Shown: piece by piece, positions 26,305 to 34,140 of the stretch
Numbering within the stretch: position 1 is the first letter of the stretch
Layout of the letters: each line of letters begins with the position of its first letter
Origin: Streptomyces sp. Ag109_O5-1
GTDB taxonomy: Bacteria > Actinomycetota > Actinomycetes > Streptomycetales > Streptomycetaceae
Length of the DNA stretch: 64,000 nucleotides
Direction of reading: 5' to 3'
Assembly (NCBI RefSeq): GCF_003814875.1
Contig: NZ_RKQF01000001.1
Span: forward strand, 5,952,001-6,016,000
Made by a program: the position numbers and the translations under genes
The notes under the pieces: generated by a model
Told to the model about the DNA's origin: nothing
What the model saw: only the letters and a program-made list of their open reading frames with translations
Databases searched by the model: none

Positions 26305-26484
26305 GTGGCACCGGACACCACCGAACCCGGCCGACTGCCCATCTACGAGGACCTGGTGCGTGAACGCGGTGACGTCGTCGCGGAGGCCCGGCTGGCGGCG
26401 GCCCACACACAGCACCGGGCGGCGGAACTGCTGGGCGGGCAGTACGTGTTCGGCGATCCGGTGCGCCATCCGCCCGCCCACTGA
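26305..26484 (+). CDS. Small hypothetical protein (59 aa)
   Basis: A 59-residue frame with a GTG start and a good GGAGGAG at 26293-26299. It reads MAPDTTEPGRLPIYEDLVRE, then VVAEARLAAAHTQHRAAELL, and ends GDPVRHPPAH. It looks like a soluble helical peptide with no known family. Its spacing behind the small membrane protein suggests an operon and perhaps a partner role. Confidence 0.6.
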   Translation: MAPDTTEPGRLPIYEDLVRERGDVVAEARLAAAHTQHRAAELLGGQYVFGDPVRHPPAH

Positions 26485-26527
26485 AGCGGAAGCGGTGGGT
26501 TCATCCGACTGCGGGATCGTCCGTCCC

Positions 26528-26652
26528 GTGACCGCTCCCGCCAGCCCGTCCCCGGGCGGTTCCCCCGCCGGACCCACCGCCAAGTCCCCCGGTTTCGCAG
26601 GTGAGTTCAAGGACGCCATCACCTTCCGGGCCTTCGGGCTCGCGCTCGGCGG
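26528..26652 (+). pseudogene. Truncated membrane protein gene, 5' end only
   Basis: A GTG-started frame gives a Pro/Ser-rich lead, then FAGEFKDAITFRAFGLALGG, which resembles the cytoplasmic lead into the first membrane helix of larger Streptomyces membrane proteins. Just as the helix should begin, the frame runs into the 3' end of the convergent MFS gene and becomes nonsense (ending at 26734). Most of the gene has been lost, apparently by a deletion or insertion joining it to the MFS region. Confidence 0.5.
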
Positions 26653-27837
26653 CTACGCGGTGGGCGGCACCCTGCGGCGGTGCAGCAGCCCGAGGAGCGG
26701 GCCGGTGGCGATGAGCACGGCGAGGGCCGCGTAGCCATGCGTGAGGGTGGTGGCGGTCGCAACGCCCGCGACCAGCAACGGGCCGCCCGCGTCCCCGAGT
26801 TCACGGCCGAGTTCGGCGGCGCCCATGGTCTGGCCGAAGCGTTCCGGCGGGGTCGCCGAGGCCAGGGCCGCGAAGCCGAGAGGAGTGATCAGGCCGGTGC
26901 CGGCGCCGGTCAGGACGGCGGCGGTGAGAATGCCGGCCAGACCGGGCAGCATGGCGCAGGCGAGCCCGGCCGCGGTGAGCAGCAGTCCGGCGGTGAGGCC
27001 GGTGCGGGTCGTCAGGCGTCCCTCGTCCAGCGCGCGTCCGGCACGCGGCTGGACCAGCGCGGCGCTCGCGGCGAGCAGCGACACCGCGGCACCGGTGGCG
27101 ACCGTGCCGAGCCCCGCCGTACGGCCGGAGACGGGCAGGAAGCCGACCCCGACCGACAGCGCCGCGGTGGCGGCGGCCAGCGCGGCCGTCGGGGAGAGGA
27201 AGGCCGGGTCGGCCAGCCGCCGGGCGAGGTCGAGGACCGTCTGCCTGGCCTTGGGCAGCGGCGGTACGACGGGCACGGCGACCACGGCCCACACCGCGAC
27301 CACCACACCGAGCACCGCGAGGACCGCGAACAGCAGCCGCAGTCCCCCGGCCCACACCAGGACCCCGCCGAGCAGCGGGCCGAGGGTGTAGCCGACGGAC
27401 TTGTAGAAGCCGTAACTCCCGAAGGCCCGGCCGTGTCTGGCGGCCGGATTGAGCCGGGCGACCAGCGCGGAAGCGGACGGGGAGAAGGCGGAGGCGGCCG
27501 CGCCCTGGCCGAGACGGGCGGCCCACAGCCAGCCGGGGCGGTCGGCGACGACGTACAGCGCGGAGGCGGCGGCGAAGGCCGCCAGACCGCCGAGCAGGAC
27601 GGGACGCGCTCCGATCCGGTCGGCGAGGGTGCCGAACACCGGCTTCAGCACGACCTCGGCGCCGTCGTACAGAGCGAGCAGGCCGCCCAGCACCAGCAGG
27701 GACGTGACCGCCCCCGTGCCGTGGCCGCCGAGGTTGGCGGCGATGCCGTGCGCGCCGAAGGCGGTGGTGAAGCCCGCCGCGTACAGCGGCCACATCTGCC
27801 GGGCCGGCGCCGGTCGGGTCGTGGTCACGGAGGTCAC
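26653..27837 (-). CDS. MFS transporter
   Basis: A 394-residue major facilitator with 12 hydrophobic segments. Motif A appears between helices 2 and 3 as FGTLADRIGARPVLLGG, and the second half starts around ARRLADPAFLSPTAAL. GSYGFYKSVGYTLGPLLGG matches the helix-5 antiporter-like motif of drug exporters. Efflux of a drug or metabolite is likely; the substrate is unknown. It starts with a GTG that overlaps the stop of a 65-codon upstream frame (GTGA), so it is probably translationally coupled to it. Confidence 0.85.
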   Translation of the reverse strand: MTSVTTTRPAPARQMWPLYAAGFTTAFGAHGIAANLGGHGTGAVTSLLVLGGLLALYDGAEVVLKPVFGTLADRIGARPVLLGGLAAFAAASALYVVADRPGWLWAARLGQGAAASAFSPSASALVARLNPAARHGRAFGSYGFYKSVGYTLGPLLGGVLVWAGGLRLLFAVLAVLGVVVAVWAVVAVPVVPPLPKARQTVLDLARRLADPAFLSPTAALAAATAALSVGVGFLPVSGRTAGLGTVATGAAVSLLAASAALVQPRAGRALDEGRLTTRTGLTAGLLLTAAGLACAMLPGLAGILTAAVLTGAGTGLITPLGFAALASATPPERFGQTMGAAELGRELGDAGGPLLVAGVATATTLTHGYAALAVLIATGPLLGLLHRRRVPPTA

Positions 27838-28031
27838 GGGGTGCCCGCCGGAGCCTGCTTCTGGTCCTGGTCCTGGTCCTGGTCCTGGTCCTGGTCCTGG
27901 TGCAGGGTCGTGAACACCCGCTCCGCGCAGCCTCGCCGGGACCGCTCCGAGGGTGCCTTGGGCAGGAGCGCGAGCCGGCGGCCCGTCGAGTCGTCGTTCC
28001 TCATCGCATGGACGAATGTAGCAATCGTCAC
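27834..28031 (-). CDS. Small protein with (DQ)6 tail, coupled to the MFS gene
   Basis: A 65-codon frame starting with GTG at 28031 (ATG at 28004 is an alternative). It reads MRNDDSTGRRLALLPKAP in its middle and then six Asp-Gln dipeptides, from a perfect six-fold hexanucleotide repeat. Its TGA overlaps the MFS start codon. It has no recognised family; it could be a leader peptide or just a translated 5' region. The clean stop-start overlap is the main support. Confidence 0.45.
   Translation of the reverse strand: MTIATFVHAMRNDDSTGRRLALLPKAPSERSRRGCAERVFTTLHQDQDQDQDQDQDQKQAPAGTP
27863..27898. repeat. Hexanucleotide tandem repeat (GGTCCT)6
   Basis: Six perfect copies of GGTCCT, encoding (Asp-Gln)n on the minus strand within the small frame upstream of the MFS gene. 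Copy-number change would alter length by two residues without a frameshift. Confidence 0.9.
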
Positions 28032-28047
28032 ATTTCTCTCTGTATCG

Positions 28048-28884
28048 CTATGCGTTGAGCACGCCCGTGGCCAGCAGCCCGAGCAGCCCCGCCCCGATGA
28101 CGATCCGGTAGATCACGAAGGCGTTGAAGGAGTGCTTGGCCACGAACTTCAGCAGCCAGGCGATGGAGGCGTAGGCGACCACGAAGGAGACGGCCGTACC
28201 CACGGCCAGCGGTACGGCCCCGACCCCGGCGCCCACCGCGTCCTTCAGTTCGTACAGGCCGGCGCCGGTCAGGGCCGGGATGCCGAGGAAGAAGGAGAGG
28301 CGGGTGGCGGCGACGCGGTCCAGGTCGAGGACGAGCGCGGTGGACATGGTGGCGCCGGAACGGGAGAAGCCCGGGAAGAGCAGGGCCAGGATCTGCGCAC
28401 TTCCCACCAGCATCGCGTCCTTGAAGGTGGTGTCGTCCTCGCCGCGCTTGTGCCGGCCCATCTGATCGGCGGCCCACATCACACCGGAGCCGACTATCAG
28501 CGAAGCGGCCACCACCCACAGCGACCCCAGCGGCCCCTCGACGAGCTTCTTGGCGGCGAGGCCGACCACGACGATCGGGATGGTGGCGTAGATGACCCAC
28601 CAGGCGAACTTGTAGTCGTGGTGGTGACGCTCCTCCTTGTTGGTCAGACCACGGCCCCAGGCGGAGACGATCCGCTTGATGTCCTTGAAGAAGTACACGA
28701 GCACGGCGGCGATGGCGCCGACCTGGATGACCGCGGTGAAGCCGACGACGGACGGGTCGTCGACCGGGATCTTCATCAGTCCCTCGGTGATCTTCAGATG
28801 CCCGGTGGAGGACACCGGCAGGAACTCGGTCACCCCCTCGACGACTCCGAGGACGGCGGCCTGGCCGATGCTGATAGCACTCAT
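28048..28884 (-). CDS. uppP: Undecaprenyl-diphosphatase UppP (BacA)
   Basis: A 278-residue membrane enzyme that turns undecaprenyl diphosphate into the monophosphate, recycling the lipid carrier for peptidoglycan and other wall polymers; it also gives bacitracin resistance. Both signature regions are present: EGVTEFLPVSSTGHLKI near the N terminus (catalytic Glu and Ser) and LFPGFSRSGATMSTAL later (second Arg/Ser motif). About eight hydrophobic segments are seen. The ATG at 28884 is the family start; the frame extends to 28932 through the operators. It is divergent from blaI across two BlaI boxes, which suggests control by BlaI. Confidence 0.95.
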   Translation of the reverse strand: MSAISIGQAAVLGVVEGVTEFLPVSSTGHLKITEGLMKIPVDDPSVVGFTAVIQVGAIAAVLVYFFKDIKRIVSAWGRGLTNKEERHHHDYKFAWWVIYATIPIVVVGLAAKKLVEGPLGSLWVVAASLIVGSGVMWAADQMGRHKRGEDDTTFKDAMLVGSAQILALLFPGFSRSGATMSTALVLDLDRVAATRLSFFLGIPALTGAGLYELKDAVGAGVGAVPLAVGTAVSFVVAYASIAWLLKFVAKHSFNAFVIYRIVIGAGLLGLLATGVLNA

Positions 28885-28920
28885 GGGCGGTCCAATGGCA
28901 GACTCGGGGAGCGGAGTATC

Positions 28921-28957
28921 TTTTACACGCACGTAAAAGGTCTACGTGACTGTAGAC
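28921..28957. promoter_or_regulatory. Two BlaI-type operators between uppP and blaI
   Basis: TTTTAC-N6-GTAAAA at 28921-28938 and GTCTAC-N6-GTAGAC at 28940-28957 are two perfect inverted repeats with the same TAC-N6-GTA core, spaced 19 bases centre to centre, about two helical turns. They fit BlaI/MecI-family boxes and lie exactly between the divergent genes, so both should be controlled by the BlaI encoded here. Confidence 0.85.
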
Positions 28958-28982
28958 GGTGGTTGGGAGTACGACAAACCCC

Positions 28983-29360
28983 ATGGCAGACGACGTACAG
29001 GCACGCGGCCCGAAACGGGCCAACGGCGTCCGCGAGGCCGAGATCCTGGGCATCCTCCAGCACGCCGACCGGGCGCTCACCCCCGGGGACGTGACAGAAC
29101 GGCTCACCGACGGGCTGACGTACAACAGCGTGGTGACGATCCTCACCCGGATGCACACCAAAGGGCTGCTCACCCGCACCCCGCGGGGCCGCGCCTACGC
29201 CTACGCCCCCGTCACCGACGACGCCGGCTTCGCCGCCCGCCGGATGCGCACCGTCCTGGAGGAGCGGCCCGACCGCGAGGCCGTGCTCGCCCGCTTCGCC
29301 GACGGACTCTCCGACACGGACGCCGACCTGCTGCGCCAACTGCTCGGCCCCCAGCAGTAG
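28983..29360 (+). CDS. BlaI/MecI/CopY family transcriptional repressor
   Basis: A 125-residue repressor. The winged helix is REAEILGILQHADRALTPGDVTERL, then TYNSVVTILTRMHTKGLLTRTPRGRAYAYAP, and the C-terminal helix dimerises. BlaI proteins block promoters until cleaved through the action of a BlaR1-type membrane protease. The next gene encodes an M56-type membrane peptidase, giving a BlaI-BlaR1-like pair. In actinomycetes such a pair has been linked to lactam response and to other genes. The ATG at 28983 is preferred to the GTG at 28959, which lies next to the operators. Confidence 0.9.
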   Translation: MADDVQARGPKRANGVREAEILGILQHADRALTPGDVTERLTDGLTYNSVVTILTRMHTKGLLTRTPRGRAYAYAPVTDDAGFAARRMRTVLEERPDREAVLARFADGLSDTDADLLRQLLGPQQ

Positions 29361-29382
29361 AGCGGGAGCGAGGACCCTCCGG

Positions 29383-30333
29383 ATGCGTATCGCCGTCTAC
29401 ATACCGTTCCTGCTCGCGGTGCTGGCCCCGCTCGGCGCCCGGCCGGTCTCCGAACGCTGCGAACCCCGCCTGGCGACCTGGCTGCTCACCGCCTCGTCCC
29501 TGGTGCTGGGCACCGCCACCACGATCTCCCTCGGTCTGCTGGCGGCCACCGGACTGATCGGCGTCCCGCAGCTCGCCGCCCTCGGCCACTGGTCGGCGAC
29601 CTCCGCCCAGCGCGTCGACCCGACCGAACTGTCCGTCTCCCTCCTCGCGGGGCTGCTGCTCGGCGGCGCGGTCGTCGCCGCCGCCCGCATGCTGTGGCGC
29701 CGGGCCCGCACACTGGCCGGCGCCGCCGTCGACGCGGCCTGCATGCCCGCGCGCGACGGCCTGGTGGTGACCGAGGACGACGCCCCCGACGCCTACGCGC
29801 TGCCCGGCCTGCCCGGCCGGATCGTCGTCTCCACCGGCATGCTGCACACCCTCGACGAGACCGAGCACGGCATCCTGCTCGCCCACGAACGCGCCCATCT
29901 GACCGCCCACCACTACGCGTTCGTCGCCCTGGCCCAACTCGGCGCCGCCGCCAACCCGCTGCTGCGCCCCCTGGCGACCGGCGTCACCTACACCATCGAG
30001 CGCTGGGCCGACGAGAACGCGGCCGCCTCGACCGGCGACCGCCGACGGGTCGCCCGCACCGTCGGCAAGGTCGCCCTCGCCGCCCACCGCACCCCGGGCG
30101 CAACACGGACGGGCGCGGCGGCACTCGGCATCCTCGGCTTCCTGGGCCGGCGCGGCCCGCTCGCCAAGGCCGGCCCGGTACCGCGCCGGGTCGCCGCCCT
30201 GCTCGCCCCGCCGCTGCGCCGCCATCCCACCCTCACCTCCCTCACCGCAGCCGTCCTGGCGGCGGCGACCCTCGCCACCGCCGAGGCCACCCACGATCTC
30301 CACGTCCTACTGGCGGCCGTGGGCGCCCACTAG
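29383..30333 (+). CDS. M56/M48-type membrane metallopeptidase (BlaR1-like)
   Basis: A 316-residue integral membrane protease. The first helices (VYIPFLLAVLAPLGA; WLLTASSLVLGTATTISL) are followed by a cytoplasmic zinc-protease domain with HERAH (HExxH) at about residue 166 and the third ligand in ERWADENAA. The beta-lactam-sensing domain of true BlaR1 is missing, as in the short M56 proteins of actinomycetes. It probably cuts the BlaI repressor encoded 22 bases upstream; the signal is unknown. Confidence 0.85.
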   Translation: MRIAVYIPFLLAVLAPLGARPVSERCEPRLATWLLTASSLVLGTATTISLGLLAATGLIGVPQLAALGHWSATSAQRVDPTELSVSLLAGLLLGGAVVAAARMLWRRARTLAGAAVDAACMPARDGLVVTEDDAPDAYALPGLPGRIVVSTGMLHTLDETEHGILLAHERAHLTAHHYAFVALAQLGAAANPLLRPLATGVTYTIERWADENAAASTGDRRRVARTVGKVALAAHRTPGATRTGAAALGILGFLGRRGPLAKAGPVPRRVAALLAPPLRRHPTLTSLTAAVLAAATLATAEATHDLHVLLAAVGAH

Positions 30334-30435
30334 GGCCTCCCACGCGCCGTGGGCCACGAGCCGGGGGCCGCGCCCGGGCTGGGCCACGATCGCGAAGTCC
30401 GTACATGACACCCGCTCCGGCGGCAGACTTTGCCC

Positions 30436-31671
30436 ATGCATGCCATCGGACACGCGCTGTCCATCGCCGGCTCGATGACCTGGGAGATCACCTGGGCCCT
30501 TGTGCTCGGGTTCACGCTGTCGGCCGTGGTACAGGCGGTGGTACGCAGGGCGACGGTCGTACGGCTGCTCGGGGACGACCGGCCGCGGACCCTCACCCTC
30601 GCGGCCGGACTCGGCGCGGCCTCCTCGTCCTGTTCCTATGCGGCCGTCGCCCTCGCCCGCTCCCTGTTCCGCAAGGGCGCGAACTTCACGGCGGCGATGG
30701 CGTTCGAGATCGCCTCGACCAACCTCGTCATCGAACTCGGAGTGATCCTGGCCCTGTTGATGGGCTGGCAGTTCACCGCCGCGGAGTTCGTCGGCGGCCC
30801 GATCATGATCGTCGTACTCGCCGTGCTGTTCCGGCTCCTGCTGCGCGAGCGGCTGTTGCGGCAGGCGCGGGAGCAGGCGGACCGGGGGCTCGCCGGGTCC
30901 ATGGAGGGGCACGCGGCGATGGACATGTCCGTGCGCGGCGAGGGCGGTTTCGTGCGACGGCTGCTCTCCCGTGACGGCTTCACCTCCGTTTCGCACATCT
31001 TCGTCATGGAGTGGGCGGCGATCCTGCGCGACCTGGTGGCCGGGCTGCTGATCGCGGGCGCGATCGCCGCCTGGGTACCGGACGAGTTCTGGCAGTCGTT
31101 CTTCCTGGCCGGCCATCCGGCCGCGGCGAAGGCGGTCGGACCGCTCATCGGCCCACTGGTGGCGATCGCGAGCTTCGTCTGCTCCATCGGCAACGTGCCC
31201 CTCGCCGTCGTCCTCTGGAAAGGCGGCATCAGCTTCGGCGGCGTGATCGCGTTCATCTTCGCGGACCTGCTGATCCTCCCCATCCTGAACATCTACCGGA
31301 AGTACTACGGGGCACGGACCGCTGTCTTCCTCCTCCTCACCTTCTACGCCGCGATGGCCGTCGCCGGCTACGTCGTCGAGTTCACCTTCGGCGGCCTCGG
31401 CCTCATCCCCGACCAGGCCGACGCGACGATCCCGGAGGAGGGCATCAGCTGGAACTACACGACCTGGCTCAACATCGCCTTCCTGCTGCTCGCCGCGGCC
31501 CTCGTCGTACGCTTCCTGCGCACCGGAGGCCCGGCGATGCTCCGGATGATGGGCGGGACACCCGATTCCTCCGAGCACGACGAGCACGGCGAGCACTCCG
31601 GCGACGGGGAGCACTCCGAACACGGTGGGCACGGCGGGCACTCCGGGCAGGGCGGGCACGTGGAGCACTGA
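30436..31671 (+). CDS. Permease (UPF0718/YraQ family) with His-rich tail
   Basis: A 411-residue membrane protein with about eight segments in two similar halves. GLGAASSSCSYAAVALARSLF and IASFVCSIGNVPLAVVLW are the paired motifs of the UPF0718 permease family, both with Cys and Pro/Ser in the helix. The last 34 residues are a run of His, Asp, Glu and Gly with nine His (SSEHDEHGEHSGDGEHSEHG and beyond), a likely metal-binding tail. The family may export metals; copper is suggested by the next two genes. TTG at 30430 or ATG at 30436 may start it. Confidence 0.8.
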   Translation: MHAIGHALSIAGSMTWEITWALVLGFTLSAVVQAVVRRATVVRLLGDDRPRTLTLAAGLGAASSSCSYAAVALARSLFRKGANFTAAMAFEIASTNLVIELGVILALLMGWQFTAAEFVGGPIMIVVLAVLFRLLLRERLLRQAREQADRGLAGSMEGHAAMDMSVRGEGGFVRRLLSRDGFTSVSHIFVMEWAAILRDLVAGLLIAGAIAAWVPDEFWQSFFLAGHPAAAKAVGPLIGPLVAIASFVCSIGNVPLAVVLWKGGISFGGVIAFIFADLLILPILNIYRKYYGARTAVFLLLTFYAAMAVAGYVVEFTFGGLGLIPDQADATIPEEGISWNYTTWLNIAFLLLAAALVVRFLRTGGPAMLRMMGGTPDSSEHDEHGEHSGDGEHSEHGGHGGHSGQGGHVEH

Positions 31672-31774
31672 GTCCGCAGTCGGGGCGGTCATCGCCACTG
31701 GCCCGGGCCGCCGTGGAGCCGGAGGCTGTGAGGTTTATCCCTGGGAGCTGTGCGGATTCCGGGGGGGCGGTGGG

Positions 31775-31789
31775 TACCCCCGCCGGGTA
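31775..31789. promoter_or_regulatory. CsoR-like copper operator
   Basis: TACCCCCGCCGGGTA is an inverted repeat TACCC-N5-GGGTA, of the G/C-tract kind bound by CsoR-family copper sensors in actinomycetes. It lies about 50 bases upstream of the DUF6153 gene and after the His-tailed permease. CsoR itself is not in the window. Binding is inferred. Confidence 0.55.
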
Positions 31790-31840
31790 TGGTCGTAGCC
31801 TACGGATCACGACCTCGGGCAGCCGAACGGAGGACAGGCC

Positions 31841-32281
31841 ATGGCGGGCTTCGAGCGTATGCGCGGCCCGGGCGGCGCCCGGCTGCTCGCGCTGTGCGCG
31901 GTCCTGTTCGGCCTGTTCCTCATGCACGGCTCCCCGGCCACGGTCGTCGGCGGCTGCCACGGCGAGGTGGGCTCCACCCCTGTCGTGCGGCATATGGAGC
32001 ACGGCTCCCCGATGACGGTGACGGCCGAGGTCACGCAGGTTCGCACGGACACCGTGGCGATCCAGTCCATGGACGGTATGGCCGGCCACGGCAACCTCTG
32101 CCTCGCCACTCCCGCCCAGAACAAGATCCCGCTGCCCGCCGCCCCGTTCGCCGCTCTCTTCGTCTTCGCCGCTCTCGCGGCCTGGGCGCTGTGCCGCGCC
32201 TGGAACCCCGGCGGGACCGGGCGACGCGGACCACCGGGCGGTCGGGGTCTTCTCCTCCACGTGTGCGTCGCGCGGACGTGA
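31841..32281 (+). CDS. DUF6153 family protein
   Basis: A 146-residue protein with a signal or first helix (ARLLALCAVLFGLFLMHGSP), a short outer loop rich in His, Met and Cys (GGCHGEV, RHMEHGSPM, MDGMAGHGNLC) and a second helix (PFAALFVFAALAAWALC). This fits the DUF6153 family of Streptomyces. The spacing of Met/His/Cys suggests metal contact. It lies behind a CsoR-like box and before a Met-rich lipoprotein. Confidence 0.75.
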   Translation: MAGFERMRGPGGARLLALCAVLFGLFLMHGSPATVVGGCHGEVGSTPVVRHMEHGSPMTVTAEVTQVRTDTVAIQSMDGMAGHGNLCLATPAQNKIPLPAAPFAALFVFAALAAWALCRAWNPGGTGRRGPPGGRGLLLHVCVART

Positions 32282-32387
32282 CAGGAACCGCACCGGAACA
32301 CGCCCGTTCGGGCTGTGCGCCGGTCACGGTGTCCTGCTCATCCGCGCACCACCGGTGTGGTGCGCCACCCGGAAAGACCTCACCAGC

Positions 32388-33317
32388 ATGTTCTTCCCTG
32401 CCCGTCCCACCGTCCGCCGTCGCGCCCTCATGGCGGCCGGCACCGCGGCCGTCCTCTCCCTGACGCTCGCCGCCTGCGGCTCCTCGAACGACTCCGGCGG
32501 CTCCGCCATGCCCGGCATGAACCACGGCTCGATGTCGTCGTCGGCCTCCCCGACGAGCGACGCGATGGCCGGCATGCCCGGCATGGGCGGCACCGAGGCC
32601 GGCGGCAACGGCCTGGCCGACGCCGTGGCCGGCTACCGCCTCACCAGCCCCGACAGCACCCTGAAGGCCGGCCGGCCGGCCGCCTACCGGTTCACCGTCC
32701 ACGGTCCCGACGGCAAGCCGGTGACCGGGTTCGCGCTCGACCAGACCAAGCGGATGCACTTCTACGCCGTCCGCTCCGACCTCACCGGCTTCCAGCACAT
32801 CCACCCCACCATGGCCTCCGACGGCACCTGGACCGCCGACCTGTCCGCCCTGACGGCCGGCTCCTGGCGGATGTTCGCCTCGTTCACCCCGGACAGCGGG
32901 AGCGGCAAGGGCAAGGACTTCGTGCTGAGCCGGACCGTCACCGTCCCCGGCAAGGCCACCCGTACGCCGCTGCCCGCCGCGACGAACAGCACCACGGCCG
33001 ACGGCTACACCGTCACCGTGAAGGGCGAGCCCATGGCCGGCATGGCGCACCCGCTGACCGTCCGCATCACCAAGGACGACAAGCCCGTCACCGACCTGCA
33101 GCCCTACCTGGACACCTACGCCCATCTGACCGCCTTCCACGAGGGCGACTCCGCCTTCGCCCATCTCCACCCCACCACCAAGGTCGACGGCGACCACGGC
33201 GGACCGGACCTGTCCTTCCACGCCGAACTCCCCACCTCTGGCAACTGGCGTCTGTTCCTGCAGTTCCAGACCGGCGGCACCCTTCACACCGCCGCCCTGA
33301 CCCTGCGCGTCGGCTGA
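32388..33317 (+). CDS. Met/His-rich copper-handling lipoprotein
   Basis: A 309-residue lipoprotein. The signal ends in the lipobox LAAC at residue 30. Next comes a Met-rich stretch (AMPGMNHGSM; MAGMPGMGG) that fits binding of Cu(I). Two beta-sandwich halves follow, each with a His cluster (MHFYAVRSDLTGFQHIHPTM; AHLTAFHEGDSAFAHLHPT). The MPGMNHG kind of motif is common in proteins of copper resistance. It probably acts on the outer face of the membrane, with the neighbouring permease and DUF6153 protein. The ATG at 32388 puts the signal peptide at the N terminus. A long-stem hairpin follows at 33353-33390. Confidence 0.8.
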   Translation: MFFPARPTVRRRALMAAGTAAVLSLTLAACGSSNDSGGSAMPGMNHGSMSSSASPTSDAMAGMPGMGGTEAGGNGLADAVAGYRLTSPDSTLKAGRPAAYRFTVHGPDGKPVTGFALDQTKRMHFYAVRSDLTGFQHIHPTMASDGTWTADLSALTAGSWRMFASFTPDSGSGKGKDFVLSRTVTVPGKATRTPLPAATNSTTADGYTVTVKGEPMAGMAHPLTVRITKDDKPVTDLQPYLDTYAHLTAFHEGDSAFAHLHPTTKVDGDHGGPDLSFHAELPTSGNWRLFLQFQTGGTLHTAALTLRVG

Positions 33318-33352
33318 CCCAGGGGCCACTTCCGCCCAGGTGACTCACTCCC

Positions 33353-33390
33353 CCCAGGTGCCCGGGATGTGCCCGTCCCGGACACCTGGG
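33353..33390. terminator. Hairpin terminator after copper lipoprotein gene
   Basis: CCCAGGTGCCCGGGA at 33353-33367 pairs with TCCCGGACACCTGGG at 33376-33390 with one mismatch and an 8-base loop. It lies 36 bases after the stop. Confidence 0.75.
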
Positions 33391-33417
33391 AGGCTCCCCC
33401 GCCTCCGGACCAAGCCG

Positions 33418-33796
33418 GGCTCCAAATGGCGCGTGCCTGGGTCACCTGGGAGGACGCCGTCATCGCCCACGAGGCACTGGGCAGTCCCGGCGCCTACAGC
33501 GACCGGCCCGACGACTCCCTGATGGCCTTCGTGCGCATCTGTGCCCCCTACTTCGCCCAGGACGCCTTTCTGGAGGACGGCCACTGCTCCGGGACGCACA
33601 CCGGCTGGCCGGGATCCCGGGGGTGCTGATCCGCGGCCGGCTCGACCTGGGCAGCCCTCTGAAGACTCCGTGGGAGTTGGCGAAGGCCTGGCCCGACGCG
33701 GAACTGAAGGTGATCGACGACTCGGGCCACACCGGCAGTCCCACGATGCAGGTGACGATCCTGACGGCGATCGCACGGTTCGGCGAAAGCGGGTGA
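33418..33796 (+). pseudogene. Proline iminopeptidase, 5'-truncated and frameshifted
   Basis: The first frame gives MARAWVTWEDAVIAHEALGS...YFAQDAFLEDG, and the next frame from 33584 gives LLRDAHRLAGIPGVLIRG, then WPDAELKVIDDSGHTGSP and a stop at 33796. Together they are the C-terminal half of a proline iminopeptidase (S33), including the Asp (GRLD) and the His (DSGH). One missing base at about 33583 (CA-CTG for CAG-CTG) explains the shift. The N-terminal half, with the nucleophile Ser, is gone. Confidence 0.8.
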
Positions 33797-33802
33797 CCGC
33801 AG

Positions 33803-33992
33803 CTAGGCCGCCTTGGCTATGAGCTCGTGGGCCACCCATCGCGCGGCCTTGTCCGGATAGGGCGCCGGCAGGCCGAGGACGATGTGCCGGAAGCCCGCGT
33901 CGAGGGCCTGGGTGATCGCGGTCCGGGTGGTCGTAGGAGACGGGGAGGTGCAGGGAACGGGTGATCGCGGCGGGGTGGCCGATCTCCGCGCA
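33803..33992 (-). pseudogene. LLM-class oxidoreductase, C-terminal piece
   Basis: The minus strand from 33992 reads CAEIGHPAAITRSLHLPVS, then in another frame ITQALDAGFRHIVLGLPAPY and VAHELIAKAA to the stop at 33803. This is the missing end of the flavin/F420 oxidoreductase whose start lies at 36135-35455 on the other side of the TnpB element. Joining TAC at 35455 to TGC at 33992 restores the frame. A second frameshift, near SYDHPDR, means the gene is dead even without the insertion. Confidence 0.8.
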
Positions 33993-34140
33993 TTGACATG
34001 CTCCTCGCCCTGAAGGGCGAGGATTCTGGCCTTCCCGACTGGTTGCTGTGCCGCTACGCGGCACGGTTTCCGGTCGTCGGGAATCCGTGGCTTCCTGCTT
34101 CTTCGCGCTGTGCCAGAACGGGTTCTGGTCTTACCGGCGC
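33993..34140 (-). ncRNA. Predicted omega RNA (reRNA) of TnpB
   Basis: In characterised IS200/IS605 elements the guide RNA comes from the 3' end of tnpB and the right end, and its guide is the flanking DNA. Here it would read leftward through the tnpB 3' part and the GGGCGAGG hairpin and end at TCAA, with a guide starting TGCGCGGAGATCGGCC from 33992 on. The 5' limit is only approximate. Confidence 0.45.
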
